Of a DNA stretch of 64,000 nucleotides, positions 42,561 to 52,040 are shown one piece after another. Location: assembly GCA_963770485.1 (NCBI GenBank), contig CAVYPX010000012.1, positions 1 to 64,000 on the forward strand, written 5' to 3'. The position numbers and the translations under genes are program-made. A model generated the notes under the pieces. That model ran no database searches. It was not told the origin of the DNA and saw only the letters and a list, made by a program, of their open reading frames with translations. This DNA is from CAVVEC01 sp963770485. Lineage in GTDB: Bacteria; Acidobacteriota; Terriglobia; Terriglobales; Acidobacteriaceae. Position 1 is the first letter of the stretch. Each line of letters begins with the position of its first letter.

Positions 42561-43919
42561 CTACATTCCCGGCAGCTTCATTCCCGCCAGTTTGCGCCCG
42601 AAGCTTGCCTTCCCCATCTGCTTGAACATCTTGCGCATCTGGGCATACTGGCGGAGCAGGTTATTCACCTCTTGCACGCTCGTGCCCGAGCCCCGCGAAA
42701 TGCGCTTGCGCCGGCTGCCGTTGATGACCTCATGATGCAGGCGCTCATAAACGGTCATCGAGTTAATGATGGCTTCCACCCGATTCAGTTGCTTCTCGTC
42801 CACTTTGTCCGCGTGCTTCTGCAATCCGGCGAAGGGGCCAATGCTGGGCAACATGCCCATGAGGCTCTGGAGCGATCCCATTTTTTTCACTTGGCGCAAT
42901 TGGTCGCGGAAATCTTCGAGCGAGAAGCCATCACCTGCCAGGGCCCGGCTGGCCATCTCCTGAGCCTTTTTCTTGTCAACATTCTGTTCCGCTTTTTCGA
43001 TCAGAGACAGAATGTCGCCCATGCCCAAAATGCGCGACACAATGCGATCGGGATGGAAAGGCTCAAGCGCATCGTACTTTTCTCCCATGCCGATGAACTT
43101 GATCGGCTGCCCCGTGACCTGGCGGATGGACAAAGCCGCGCCCCCGCGGGCATCGCCATCCATCTTAGTGAGCACCACGCCAGTGAGCGACAGTTTCTTG
43201 TGGAACTCATCGGCGGAATTGACCGCGTCCTGGCCGGTCATGGCATCGGCCACAAACAGGATTTCCTGGGGATTGAGCAGTCGCTTTAACGACTGCATCT
43301 CTTCCATCAGCCGGTCATCAATGTGCAGGCGGCCGGCGGTGTCGACGATCAGAGCGTCGCAGCCGCTGTTGATGGCCTCGCGGCGAGCCTCCTTCGCCAA
43401 GCGCTCAACCGTGGCTGTGTTGGCTTCAGAAACTTCGCCTTCGTAAAGATTCGCCTTGATTGCCTGCGCCACGACCTTGAGCTGCTCACGAGCCGCCGGG
43501 CGATACACGTCCACCGAAACCAGCAGCGGCCGATGCCCGCCATTCTTCAGCCAGTTTGCCAGCTTCCCCGAAGTCGTAGTTTTGCCCGAGCCCTGCAATC
43601 CCGCCATGAGCACAATCGTGGGAGGCTGAGACGCGAACTTCAAGCGGGCTGTATCGCGGCCGAGAGTTTCAATCAGCTCGTCACGCACGATCTTGATGAC
43701 TTGCTCGCCCGGTGAAAGAGCAGTCGCCACTTGCTGGCCGACCGCCTTGGCTTGAATGTGGTCGATCAACTGCTTGACGACCTTGAAGTTGACGTCGGCT
43801 TCCAGCAGGGCGAGGCGAATCTCCCGCATCGCCTCCTCAATGTTCTCTTCGTTGAGGACGGCCTGCCCGCGCAGGGTCTTGAAGGCGCGTTGAAGTTTTT
43901 CTGAAAGATTCTCGAACAT
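42561..43919 (-). CDS. ffh: Signal recognition particle protein Ffh
   Basis: 452 residues with all Ffh parts: N domain, GTPase G domain (P-loop GLQGSGKTTTSGKLA, DVYRPAAREQL, VDTAGR, TKMDGDARGGAAL) and the Met-rich M domain near the C-terminus (GSGTSVQEVNNLLRQYAQMRKMFKQM). With 4.5S RNA it targets ribosomes to the membrane. No 4.5S RNA gene is visible beside it. No clear Shine-Dalgarno sequence precedes ATG 43919; TAAAAT about 15 bases upstream may be a -10 box with a short leader. Confidence 0.95.
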   Translation of the reverse strand: MFENLSEKLQRAFKTLRGQAVLNEENIEEAMREIRLALLEADVNFKVVKQLIDHIQAKAVGQQVATALSPGEQVIKIVRDELIETLGRDTARLKFASQPPTIVLMAGLQGSGKTTTSGKLANWLKNGGHRPLLVSVDVYRPAAREQLKVVAQAIKANLYEGEVSEANTATVERLAKEARREAINSGCDALIVDTAGRLHIDDRLMEEMQSLKRLLNPQEILFVADAMTGQDAVNSADEFHKKLSLTGVVLTKMDGDARGGAALSIRQVTGQPIKFIGMGEKYDALEPFHPDRIVSRILGMGDILSLIEKAEQNVDKKKAQEMASRALAGDGFSLEDFRDQLRQVKKMGSLQSLMGMLPSIGPFAGLQKHADKVDEKQLNRVEAIINSMTVYERLHHEVINGSRRKRISRGSGTSVQEVNNLLRQYAQMRKMFKQMGKASFGRKLAGMKLPGM

Positions 43920-44062
43920 GGGTGTAAACAGCTATTTTAGCAGTTAGAAGTCGGAGGCCGAGCTATCATCCGAGCAATACTATCGAAGCATAAGGCGGAC
44001 CTGCATGGGGAGATGGTTACATGACAATCCCTTCCGAAATTGATTTCAGTGTATGCGAAATG

Positions 44063-44094
44063 GGGGTCCTTCGACTTCACCGCTCAGGATGACA
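44063..44094 (+). repeat. Minimal dispersed palindromic element overlapping the deacetylase 3' end
   Basis: GGGGTCCTTCGACT and CGCTCAGGATGACA joined by only four bases, without a core hairpin. On the minus strand its TGTCATCCTGA supplies the last two serine codons and the stop of the deacetylase gene. Confidence 0.75.
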
Positions 44095-45088
44095 GTTTGC
44101 CCAGGAAAATCTCCTTTGCTGCGATCACAGTATTGCAGTGGATGGTCACGGTGTCTTCGACGCGGCGTGCGTAGCCTCCGGCGAACGTCACCATCACGGG
44201 GATACCCCGAGCGTGCGCAACTCGCAACACCAATTCGTCGCGGCGCTTCAGCCCATCAATCGTTAGCGAGAGGCCGCCGAGCTGATCTTCACGGTAGGGA
44301 TCGGCGCCAGCGATATAACAGATCAGTTCCGGCTCGAACTGGCGCAGGCCTGAGCTGAGGGCGTTGTCCAGCCAGGCCAGATAATCGTTGTCGCCGATCT
44401 CGTCGGGCAGATCCACATCAATCGACGACGGCGGCTTGAACGCCGGATAATTGTTTTCCTGATGAAGGGAGATGGTGAACACTTCGCCCGCGTGCGCATT
44501 GCGTACCTTGGCCGGTTGGGAAAGTTTTAAAGTGGAGGCAGAAGTCGAAGGCAAGGTCCCGGTCGGAATCCGCATGCCGGCAAAAATGGCGGCCGTCCCG
44601 TTGCCCTGGTGAACGTCGCAATCCACAGTCATGGCACGGCTGATCTTGTCATCACGTTGCATGCGCCGAATGGCGACGGCCACGTCATGAATCATGCAGA
44701 ACCCTTCACCGTGATCGGGGAAGGCGTGGTGAAATCCTCCGCCGACATTGAAAGCCACGCGATCTTTCAAGGCATAGTCCGCCGCGAGGATCGAACCACC
44801 CGCCGCCAACCAAAAAGCCCGCACCAGTTCCGGGGAGTATGGCACCTCCATCTGGAGTTCCTCGAGCGCCGACAGTGTCCCGGTTTTCAGTTTTTGAACA
44901 TATTGAGGCGTGTGCACGAGCAGTACATCTTGATCGCTTGCCGGTTGGGGAGTCAGGAAGTCGGAAGCTTCGGCGATCCCGGTTTCGAGCAGCCGGTCGT
45001 GAATCCGGCGATACTTTTCGGCGGGAAAGACATGCGCGCCGATGGGAAGGTAATAATCATCGCTGTAAACCAGTTTGAAAGGGAGCAT
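44084..45088 (-). CDS. Histone deacetylase-family protein (AcuC-like)
   Basis: 334 residues of the arginase/deacetylase fold. Zinc ligands are seen in DCDVHQGNG (Asp158, His160) and GADPYREDQLGGLSL, and the catalytic His pair in GGGFHHAF (120-121). Bacterial members remove acetyl groups from acetyl-polyamines or from proteins such as acetyl-CoA synthetase. Between FAG (169-171) and EVFTISLHQ (202-210) lies a segment of about 30 residues, rich in Thr/Ser/Pro, that I do not expect in the closest families. The stop codon is inside a palindromic repeat. Confidence 0.8.
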   Translation of the reverse strand: MLPFKLVYSDDYYLPIGAHVFPAEKYRRIHDRLLETGIAEASDFLTPQPASDQDVLLVHTPQYVQKLKTGTLSALEELQMEVPYSPELVRAFWLAAGGSILAADYALKDRVAFNVGGGFHHAFPDHGEGFCMIHDVAVAIRRMQRDDKISRAMTVDCDVHQGNGTAAIFAGMRIPTGTLPSTSASTLKLSQPAKVRNAHAGEVFTISLHQENNYPAFKPPSSIDVDLPDEIGDNDYLAWLDNALSSGLRQFEPELICYIAGADPYREDQLGGLSLTIDGLKRRDELVLRVAHARGIPVMVTFAGGYARRVEDTVTIHCNTVIAAKEIFLGKLSS

Positions 45089-45282
45089 GATAGGTTGCGG
45101 CGTTCTCCATGATACTCGGTCCCACCCTTGTCTTCAGAACCTTTCACCACGGAGGACACAGAATCACAGAGAAGGACCCAGATTTTGACGTAGGCGCGGG
45201 CGTCCCGCACTCAGAGGTTGTGACTTTCTTCTCGTATTTCGGGATGACAGTGGATTGCTGAAGACACAGGACCACTAGGAAT

Positions 45283-45343
45283 TGTCATTCTGAGCGGAGT
45301 GGGATGTTCGCGAAGCGAACATCCCATGGAGTCGAAGAACCCC
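45283..45343 (-). repeat. Dispersed palindromic element with core A
   Basis: 61 bases. On the minus strand GGGGTTCTTCGACTCC, a perfect hairpin GGGATGTTCGC-TTC-GCGAACATCCC, then ACTCCGCTCAGAATGACA. The flanks match the 45437 copy; the hairpin is unrelated. Confidence 0.75.
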
Positions 45344-45436
45344 TATAACCCTAGGATTAGATTCAGCATTTTCGAGGCATTCTTCCTGGAAGATGTTGAG
45401 AATTCCCTGCGGCGTCTTTGCAGCGATTGAACCATA

Positions 45437-45495
45437 GGGGTCCTTCGACTGCGTTGTCGTGCGCGAAGCGCACGACAACTTCGCTCAGGATGACA
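45437..45495 (+). repeat. Dispersed palindromic element, core B copy 2
   Basis: 59 bases: GGGGTCCTTCGACTGCG, a perfect hairpin TTGTCGTGCGC-GAA-GCGCACGACAA, then CTTCGCTCAGGATGACA. It faces the copy at 45283-45343, and the two fill most of the 509-base gene-free gap at 45089-45597; I see nothing else in that gap. Confidence 0.8.
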
Positions 45496-45597
45496 GGTCT
45501 GGAGGGGGCCGATGAATCCGTGAAACGCCATGTGATCCTGAAATGCGAGAAAGAAAGAGTCACAACCTCTCGGGGCAAGCCCTCGCCGATGGGTGCT

Positions 45598-47301
45598 TCA
45601 CCGCGCCGGCAGCGAGGTCTTTTTCTGGATGCCTTCGCCTTCAACAATCGTATAAATGAAATCCGCGGGAACGTCGCGCAGCACTTCGACCTTGCCGCTC
45701 GGCCATCTGATTTCCACTTCGTCCATTTTGGCTTCCGAACCGAGACCGAAATGCAATCGCGGATCGTTCTGCGAGAGGTAGCTCCCCCCGCCGCGAACTT
45801 CGCTGAACTGCGCCAGCTTCCCGGCTTTCACGATGACCCGCGCACCAATCGCCATCTTGTTGCTTTTCGTTCCAGTCAATTTGAACAGCACGCGATGATT
45901 GCTGTTCCCACCTTGATTGAGCAGCAGCGTTGGCGGACCATCGGTGCTCATGATCACGATGTCCACGTTGCCGTCGTTGTTGATGTCGCCAAATGCGGCT
46001 CCCCGCCGCGATTGATCAGGGATCGAAGCCAGCACGCCGGAAACATCTTCGAAAGTGCCATCGCGGTTATTACGGAACAGCAGCATGGGCTCACGGTAAC
46101 GGGGAGCGCCAGGGACCATATCCATCTGCGGATACACGTGCCCGTTGGCAATGAAGAGATCCAGCCAGCCATCGTTATCCATGTCGAAGAAACCGGTTCC
46201 CCAACCCACCGGGTTATACGTAGGCTTTGCCAGCTTGGCAGGCCAACTCACATCGGAGAATCCTTGCGCCCCCAGGTTGCGATACAGCACGTCCGCCTGC
46301 TCGGTGAAGTTCGTAACAAATATCGAAAGACGGCCTTCGTGCAAATAATCGCCCCAGTCCACTCCCATGGAGCCCTGTTCCAGGCCATCCGCGCTGACCG
46401 CCGCGCCCGAGAGCATGCCGACGTCTTCAAACGTCCCATCATGCTTGTTGTGGTATAGGTAATTCGGCCCGGAATCGTTGGCGACGTACAAATCCGGCCA
46501 GCCGTCATTGTCGTAGTCGCCCCAGATCACTCCCAGACCGTAGTACTTATTCGGATCGTCAACGCCAGCTTTCTTGGAGACTTCTTCAAATGTGCCATCG
46601 CCACGGTTGTGGAAGAGCAGGTCGGATTCGCCCAGCATGCCCCAGGGACCGCACTGCACCGGAATTCCCTTGAAGCTGCAATTCTTTTCGTTCTTGCCAA
46701 AGTCAGGCAGCTTGTTCATATCGAAGTGCACGTAGCGGGAGACGAACAGGTCCACGCGGCCGTCGCGATCGTAATCGGCCCAGGCGGCGCCAGTGCTGAA
46801 GCCGCCGGCCGCGACTCCGGCTTTGTCGGTGACATCTTCAAAGCGGCAGTTGCCCAGGTTGTGATAAAGCGCGTTCCCACCATAGCCGGTCACGTAGATG
46901 TCCGGCAGTCCGTCATTGTCATAGTCGGCGACCGCGACGCCCATGCCCCAGCCTTTTCGGGTCAGACCGGCAGACTGCGTGATGTCGGTGAACTTGAAGC
47001 CATCGTCCTGATGATAGAGCGTGATCATGGGGTCGCCGCCCTGCTTATAGCGGTCCACCGTCGATCCGTTTACCGTAATGATGTCGAGTTTGCCGTCATT
47101 ATCACAGTCGATCAACCCGACGCCGCCGCTTATCGATTCGACGATGTAGCGCTTCTCCGGAGAAGAGATGTGCGAGACCGTCAGGCCTGCTTGTTTGGCG
47201 ACGTCCTCGAACTTGGGCAGCGGAGTCTTTGCGGGAGCGGCTTGAGCTGGGGCGAGGACCGAAAGAAGCAGGTACAGAATCATGGTAAAGAGTGCACGCA
47301 T
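45598..47301 (-). CDS. CRTAC1-family FG-GAP repeat protein
   Basis: 567 residues from ATG 47301, chosen because it starts a signal peptide (MRALFTMILYLLLSVLAPAQA). Several FG-GAP/VCBS repeats with Ca-binding DxDxDG-like loops (AVADYDNDGLPDIYVTGYGG, WADYDRDGRVDLFVSRY, VDWGDYLHEGRLSIFV) form a beta-propeller, and an ASPIC/UnbV C-terminal domain is present (IGARVIVKAG, SEVRGGGSYLSQNDPRLHFGLG). Such secreted proteins are common in Acidobacteria; their partners are unknown. The gene is downstream of the RND permease, 76 bases away. Confidence 0.85.
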   Translation of the reverse strand: MRALFTMILYLLLSVLAPAQAAPAKTPLPKFEDVAKQAGLTVSHISSPEKRYIVESISGGVGLIDCDNDGKLDIITVNGSTVDRYKQGGDPMITLYHQDDGFKFTDITQSAGLTRKGWGMGVAVADYDNDGLPDIYVTGYGGNALYHNLGNCRFEDVTDKAGVAAGGFSTGAAWADYDRDGRVDLFVSRYVHFDMNKLPDFGKNEKNCSFKGIPVQCGPWGMLGESDLLFHNRGDGTFEEVSKKAGVDDPNKYYGLGVIWGDYDNDGWPDLYVANDSGPNYLYHNKHDGTFEDVGMLSGAAVSADGLEQGSMGVDWGDYLHEGRLSIFVTNFTEQADVLYRNLGAQGFSDVSWPAKLAKPTYNPVGWGTGFFDMDNDGWLDLFIANGHVYPQMDMVPGAPRYREPMLLFRNNRDGTFEDVSGVLASIPDQSRRGAAFGDINNDGNVDIVIMSTDGPPTLLLNQGGNSNHRVLFKLTGTKSNKMAIGARVIVKAGKLAQFSEVRGGGSYLSQNDPRLHFGLGSEAKMDEVEIRWPSGKVEVLRDVPADFIYTIVEGEGIQKKTSLPAR

Positions 47302-47377
47302 GATGAAAGAGACTGCGAGATTATAGCCCAGGCACTGGCGTGGCAGATCTACCCTTCCCGCCGCCACGAAAGCAGCA

Positions 47378-50300
47378 TTAGTCGGCGGGCGCCGGCGCGG
47401 GCTGGGTTACGTGCGCTTCACCGCGCTCGCGCCATCCTTCGATAATCAGATACAGCACAGGAATGAAAAACAAATTCAGCAGCGTCGACATGATCATTCC
47501 GCCGAACACCGTAGTTCCAACCGAATGGCGTCCTTTCTGGCCGGCGCCGGTGGCGACCATCAACGGCACCACTCCCAGGATGAACGCGAATGAAGTCATC
47601 AGGATCGGCCGCAGCCGAATCCTGGCCGCTTCCACCGTGGCCTCCACCAGCGGCAGACCGCGCTCGCGCAACTGTTCGGCGAACTCGACGATCAGGATGG
47701 CGTTCTTGCTCGACAATCCGATCAGCATCACCAACCCGATCTGGCAATAGACGTCATTCTCCAGGCCTCGCAACCATTGCCCGGTGAGCGCTCCCAATAG
47801 TGCCATAGGCACCGCCAGCAGCACGATAAAGGGCAAAACAAAGCTTTCGTACTGCGCAGAGAGAGTCAGGTACACGACCAGAACTCCCAACCCGAACAGG
47901 ATGATTGTGGTTTGCCCCGAGGCGAGTTCCTCCAGCGACAGGCCAGTCCACTCGTAAGTGAATCCCTGCGACAGGGTTTTCTTGCTCAACTCCTCCATTG
48001 TCGTGATGGCTTGTCCGGAACTAAAGCCGGGCGCTGCGGAGCCGTCAATTTCCGCCGAGCGAAAAAGATTGTAATGGTTGATGACGGATGGCGAGGCCGT
48101 CTGCGAAATAGCCACAAGATTTTCCAACGGAATCATCGCGCCATTGTCGGAGCGCACGTAGTACTGCTTAATGTCTTGGGATTGGGCGCGGAACTGCTTG
48201 TCGGCCTGCACGTACACCCGATAAGAGCGGTTGTTGAAATCGAAATCATTCACGTACGCCGAACCCATGTAAACGCCCAGCGTATCCGTGATCTGCTGCA
48301 GGGGTACGTGCAGGCTCTTGGCCTTTTCGCGGTCAATCGTCACCAGGAACTGCGGATCGTTCGCCGTATAGCTGCTGTACAAACCGGCGACGTCTTTGCG
48401 CGAGTTGCCCTGCCGCACCAACTCCTGCGTGACATTGGCCAACTCTTCCAACGTGTGCGCGCCCTGATCCTGAACTTCGAATTGGAAACCGCCCAACCCG
48501 CCGATGCCGGAAACCGCCGGAGGCAAAAACGGAAGCACCAACGCGCCCGAAACACCGAACATCTGGCCGCGCAGGCGGTCCACCACCGCATCGGCCGAAT
48601 GCTCGGCCCCCTTGCGCTTGGAGTAGTCCTGCAGCTTGGCATAGATCACGCCCTGGTTGGGAGCATTCCCGGCGGGGCCGCTGCCGGTGATCGCGAAGAT
48701 GTTTTGAATGTCCGGATCTCTCCGCATGATTGCGGTGACCTGATCCTCGATGCTCCGCGTGTATTCCGTCGAAGCCCCCGGCGGCGACTGCACCGCGATC
48801 AGGAACCAGTCTTGGTCCTCATTGGGTACGAAGCCTTTGGGCACCCGTTGGAAGACCATGTAAGTGAGTCCGAGACCAACCAGAAACAGCACGGCTGCGA
48901 GCAGGCGAAACCGCAGGAAACCGCGCAGCGCCCTCTGATATCCATGGGTGACGGCGGAAACCACTTTGTCGACTTCCCGGAAGAGCCAAATCTTCTCACC
49001 GTGCGTTCGTCCGAGCAGAAGTGCGGAAAGTGCCGGACTCAGAGTCAACGCGTTGAAAGCCGAAATGGAGATTGAGAACGCAATGGTGAGCGCGAACTGG
49101 CGGAACAGAATTCCGGTTGTGCCGGGGAAGAAAGCTACGGGAACGAAAACCGCGACCAGCACGAGCGAAGTTGCGATGACCGCGCCCGTCACTTCTTTCA
49201 TGGCGGCCGACGCCGCTTTGCTGGGGTTCGTTTCGCCTTCCTGAATGTGGCGCTCGATGTTCTCGATCACCACAATTGCGTCGTCGACCACCAATCCCGT
49301 TGCCAGCGTGATACCGAAAAGAGTGAGCGTGTTAACGGAGAAATTCAGCAGCTTGACGAACGCGAATGTTCCGATCAGAGAAACTGGAATGGTGACCGAG
49401 GGAATGATCGTGCTGCGCCAATCTTCGAGAAAGATGAAAATCACCAGAATGACCAAAACGATGGCTTCGATCAGGGTGGTGAGCACGTCTTTGATCGATT
49501 CGCTGACCGCGTCGGTGGTGTCGAAGGCGTTTTCATACACCATTCCGGGCGGGAAGCGCTTGGAGAGCCGAGCCAATTCCGCGAGTGCCAACCGGTCCAC
49601 TTCGATGGCATTTGCGGTCGAAAGCTGGGTGATGGCGACACCCACCGAATCGTGCCCGTTGTAAATCAGGTCAGAGCTGTAATCTTCGGCTCCCAGTTCC
49701 GCACGTCCGACGTCTTTCAGCCGTACCAGCGTGCCGTCCGCATTGGTCTTCAGGATGATGTTTTCAAACTGCGCGGGCTCGCTGAGCCGCCCGATGGCGC
49801 GCACGCTGATCTGAAATTGCTGTCCAACTTTGATTGGAGGTTGTCCGACCTGGCCGGCGGCAACCTCGACATTCTGCTCCTGCAGCGCGTTGACCGCATC
49901 GGTCGCGGTGAGACCGCGGCTGGCCATGCGCACCGGATCGAGCCACAACCGCATGGAATATTTGCGTTCGCCGAAGATAAAAACCTCGGCCACTCCCGGC
50001 ACGCGCTTCAGTGTGTCTTTCACGTAGACGTCCAGGTAGTTGCTCATGAAGAGCGGGCTGAAGCGGTTGTCCGGGGAATACACGGCCGCGCCGAAGACAA
50101 AATTTTGCGACGACTTGGCGACCGTAACGCCCGTCGCCTTGACCGCGGCAGGAAGCCGTCCTTGCGCGGTGTTCACGCGGTTCTGAATGTCCACGGCCGC
50201 CAGGTCAGGATCGCGGTCCAAGTCGAATGTCGCGGTGATCGAACTGCTGCCGTCATTCCCGCTGGTGGAGGTGATGTACCTCATCCCCTGCGCGCCGTTG

Positions 50301-50509
50301 ATCTGTTGCTCGAGCGGGATAGTGACCGCCGACTCCACGGTTTGCGCGCTGGCGCCCACGTATCCGCTGGTAACGGAGACTTGCGGTGGCGCAAGGTCGG
50401 GGAATTGCGCAACCGGCAATGTGGGAATCACCACCGCGCCTGCCAGAATAATCAGCAGAGCGCAGACTGTGGCAAAGACCGGCCGGCGTATGAAGAAGTC
50501 AACAAACAT
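47378..50509 (-). CDS. RND multidrug efflux permease (HAE1/AcrB type)
   Basis: 1043 residues, 12 membrane helices with two large periplasmic loops. The proton-relay aspartates in GLVVDDAIVVIENIERH (helix IV) and the lysine in LIGLSSKNAILIVEFAEQ (helix X) are present, with the usual NGAQGMRYITSTSGNDG and PNEDQDW segments. Exports hydrophobic compounds with the adaptor encoded just upstream; the outer membrane channel is not in this window. An in-operon palindrome pair (50536-50670) separates it from the adaptor. Confidence 0.93.
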   Translation of the reverse strand: MFVDFFIRRPVFATVCALLIILAGAVVIPTLPVAQFPDLAPPQVSVTSGYVGASAQTVESAVTIPLEQQINGAQGMRYITSTSGNDGSSSITATFDLDRDPDLAAVDIQNRVNTAQGRLPAAVKATGVTVAKSSQNFVFGAAVYSPDNRFSPLFMSNYLDVYVKDTLKRVPGVAEVFIFGERKYSMRLWLDPVRMASRGLTATDAVNALQEQNVEVAAGQVGQPPIKVGQQFQISVRAIGRLSEPAQFENIILKTNADGTLVRLKDVGRAELGAEDYSSDLIYNGHDSVGVAITQLSTANAIEVDRLALAELARLSKRFPPGMVYENAFDTTDAVSESIKDVLTTLIEAIVLVILVIFIFLEDWRSTIIPSVTIPVSLIGTFAFVKLLNFSVNTLTLFGITLATGLVVDDAIVVIENIERHIQEGETNPSKAASAAMKEVTGAVIATSLVLVAVFVPVAFFPGTTGILFRQFALTIAFSISISAFNALTLSPALSALLLGRTHGEKIWLFREVDKVVSAVTHGYQRALRGFLRFRLLAAVLFLVGLGLTYMVFQRVPKGFVPNEDQDWFLIAVQSPPGASTEYTRSIEDQVTAIMRRDPDIQNIFAITGSGPAGNAPNQGVIYAKLQDYSKRKGAEHSADAVVDRLRGQMFGVSGALVLPFLPPAVSGIGGLGGFQFEVQDQGAHTLEELANVTQELVRQGNSRKDVAGLYSSYTANDPQFLVTIDREKAKSLHVPLQQITDTLGVYMGSAYVNDFDFNNRSYRVYVQADKQFRAQSQDIKQYYVRSDNGAMIPLENLVAISQTASPSVINHYNLFRSAEIDGSAAPGFSSGQAITTMEELSKKTLSQGFTYEWTGLSLEELASGQTTIILFGLGVLVVYLTLSAQYESFVLPFIVLLAVPMALLGALTGQWLRGLENDVYCQIGLVMLIGLSSKNAILIVEFAEQLRERGLPLVEATVEAARIRLRPILMTSFAFILGVVPLMVATGAGQKGRHSVGTTVFGGMIMSTLLNLFFIPVLYLIIEGWRERGEAHVTQPAPAPAD

Positions 50510-50535
50510 AGAAAGTCGCTGGTTCCCCGCACAAC

Positions 50536-50577
50536 TGTCATCCCGACCGAAGCGAAGCGCAGTGGAGGGATCTGCTT
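50536..50577 (-). repeat. Dispersed palindromic element (partial) facing the 50607 copy
   Basis: TGTCATCCCGACCGAAGCGAAG ... GGGATCTGCTT. With the following element it makes an inverted pair between adaptor and permease genes. Confidence 0.6.
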
Positions 50578-50606
50578 CTCAGTCGTACCACGGCCAAGTC
50601 CTCAAA

Positions 50607-50670
50607 CAGCAGGTCCCTCGACTCGCAAGATCTTCCGCAAGCGGAAGATCTCACTTCGCTCGGGATGACA
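50607..50670 (+). repeat. Dispersed palindromic element with core C
   Basis: CAGCAGGTCCCTCGACTCG, a perfect hairpin AGATCTTCCGC-AA-GCGGAAGATCT, then CACTTCGCTCGGGATGACA. The same ends without a core occur at 33008-33036. Confidence 0.75.
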
Positions 50671-50704
50671 GAACAGTTATCCGAACGAACCCTGAAACCA
50701 GGAG

Positions 50705-51838
50705 CTAGCTCTCCGGAGCCACCGGCGCCCCATCCACCAGGAACTGGATTCCAGAGACGATGATCTTGTCCCCGGGCTTGATCCCGTCCAGCACCACGTA
50801 GTCATTGCCTACCATGTCGCCGATTCGCAGCGGTTTCTGATGTGCGACCAGCTTTCCGTTCTGGTCTTCCGCTACGAATGCGAAGTACAGCCCCCCGATG
50901 CGGGAGACTGCGACCACCGGAACCAGCGGCCCCTGGTGCATTCCCCAAATCACCCGCGCGCGGATGAACTGCAGGTGGCGAAGTTTATCTTCATTGTTCG
51001 CAATCCGTGCTTTGACCAGCACCGTCTGGGTCGTATTGTCCACTTGCGGAGATATAAAACTGACCCGGCTCTCGGCCACCACGTTCTCAGCGCCGTCCAC
51101 AATTTCGACCGGCATGTTCATCTTGAGTTGAGACGAGCGCTCGATCGGGATGTACACATACGCCTCAAGACTTCCAGGTTTGTCCACCGTGGTCAGCGGA
51201 GTCGTAGTGGTTACGCGGTCACCCACGCGTACCGGAATGTCGCCGATGATCCCGGCCGAGGGCGCAACCACGCTGTAGTAGTGAAGCTGTACCTGCTGCT
51301 CGCGCACCTGCGCATCCAGCGACTGCAGTTGCGCCTTGGCGCTGTCCAAGGCGGTTCTCGCCTGATCGAGATCTTGCTTGGAGACTACTCCCGCCGCAGC
51401 CAGGGCGCTGATCCGGTCGTATTGCTGCTGCGCCCACTTCAGGTTCGCTTCCTGAGCCGCCTTGCTCTGCTCCTGACTGTTCACCGTCGCCTGCTGCTTG
51501 CTGGGATCGATCTGCATGAGCACCGCGCCCGGGGAGATATGATCCCCGGAGTGCACACGGATCTCGGTGATCTGGCCCTCAACCTGGGGCATGATGCTCG
51601 CCGAATCGCGCGACTTCAGCGTGGCCACATACTCCGTGGTGTCGCTTATGGGCACAGCGCGCGCCACTTCTATCTTGACCGGAATCGCCGGATCCCCTTG
51701 GGGCGCATTGCCTTTGGCTGAACCGCCGCTGCAAGCCATCGCCATCGCCGCTGCGATCAAAAGGAACATGAACCCAGCCCTACACGCCGCTCGCTCCGGC
51801 AAACCCGCGCACCCACTCGATTTGAAACCTCTTTTCAC
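50705..51838 (-). CDS. RND efflux periplasmic adaptor (AcrA-like lipoprotein)
   Basis: 377 residues. The N-terminus is hydrophobic and ends in MAMAC, a probable lipobox; the shorter start at ATG 51769 would also give a lipoprotein signal. Domains follow the usual order: beta-barrel strand, lipoyl half, alpha hairpin (VNSQEQSKAAQEANLKWAQQ), lipoyl half (IPVRVGDRVTTTTPLTTV), then beta-barrel and membrane-proximal domain. It forms a trimer linking the permease to an outer membrane channel. It is first in the operon. Confidence 0.9.
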   Translation of the reverse strand: MKRGFKSSGCAGLPERAACRAGFMFLLIAAAMAMACSGGSAKGNAPQGDPAIPVKIEVARAVPISDTTEYVATLKSRDSASIMPQVEGQITEIRVHSGDHISPGAVLMQIDPSKQQATVNSQEQSKAAQEANLKWAQQQYDRISALAAAGVVSKQDLDQARTALDSAKAQLQSLDAQVREQQVQLHYYSVVAPSAGIIGDIPVRVGDRVTTTTPLTTVDKPGSLEAYVYIPIERSSQLKMNMPVEIVDGAENVVAESRVSFISPQVDNTTQTVLVKARIANNEDKLRHLQFIRARVIWGMHQGPLVPVVAVSRIGGLYFAFVAEDQNGKLVAHQKPLRIGDMVGNDYVVLDGIKPGDKIIVSGIQFLVDGAPVAPES

Positions 51839-52040
51839 CGTTTCCAGTACCCTAGCACCTAACCCTCAGAGTATCCAGTGACTTGCCGCCTGAAAGCCCC
51901 GACCGAACCCTGGTGCAATCAACAGATTAGATTGCACGCAAGCCTCATTAGACTCGAAACCAAAGCAAAAGTTATCGGCGGAAGATGGTTCTGGGCGGGT
52001 GCAGTTGCGTGCGGTTCTGCTCTGCTACATTGTTAGTGTC

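Noticed and set aside
43920..44083. 4.5S RNA gene next to ffh
   Set aside because: No GGAAGCAGC-type SRP RNA motif was seen upstream or downstream of ffh.
49247..50668. 473-residue plus-strand frame opposite the RND permease
   Set aside because: Shadow frame; the minus-strand permease has complete signature motifs.
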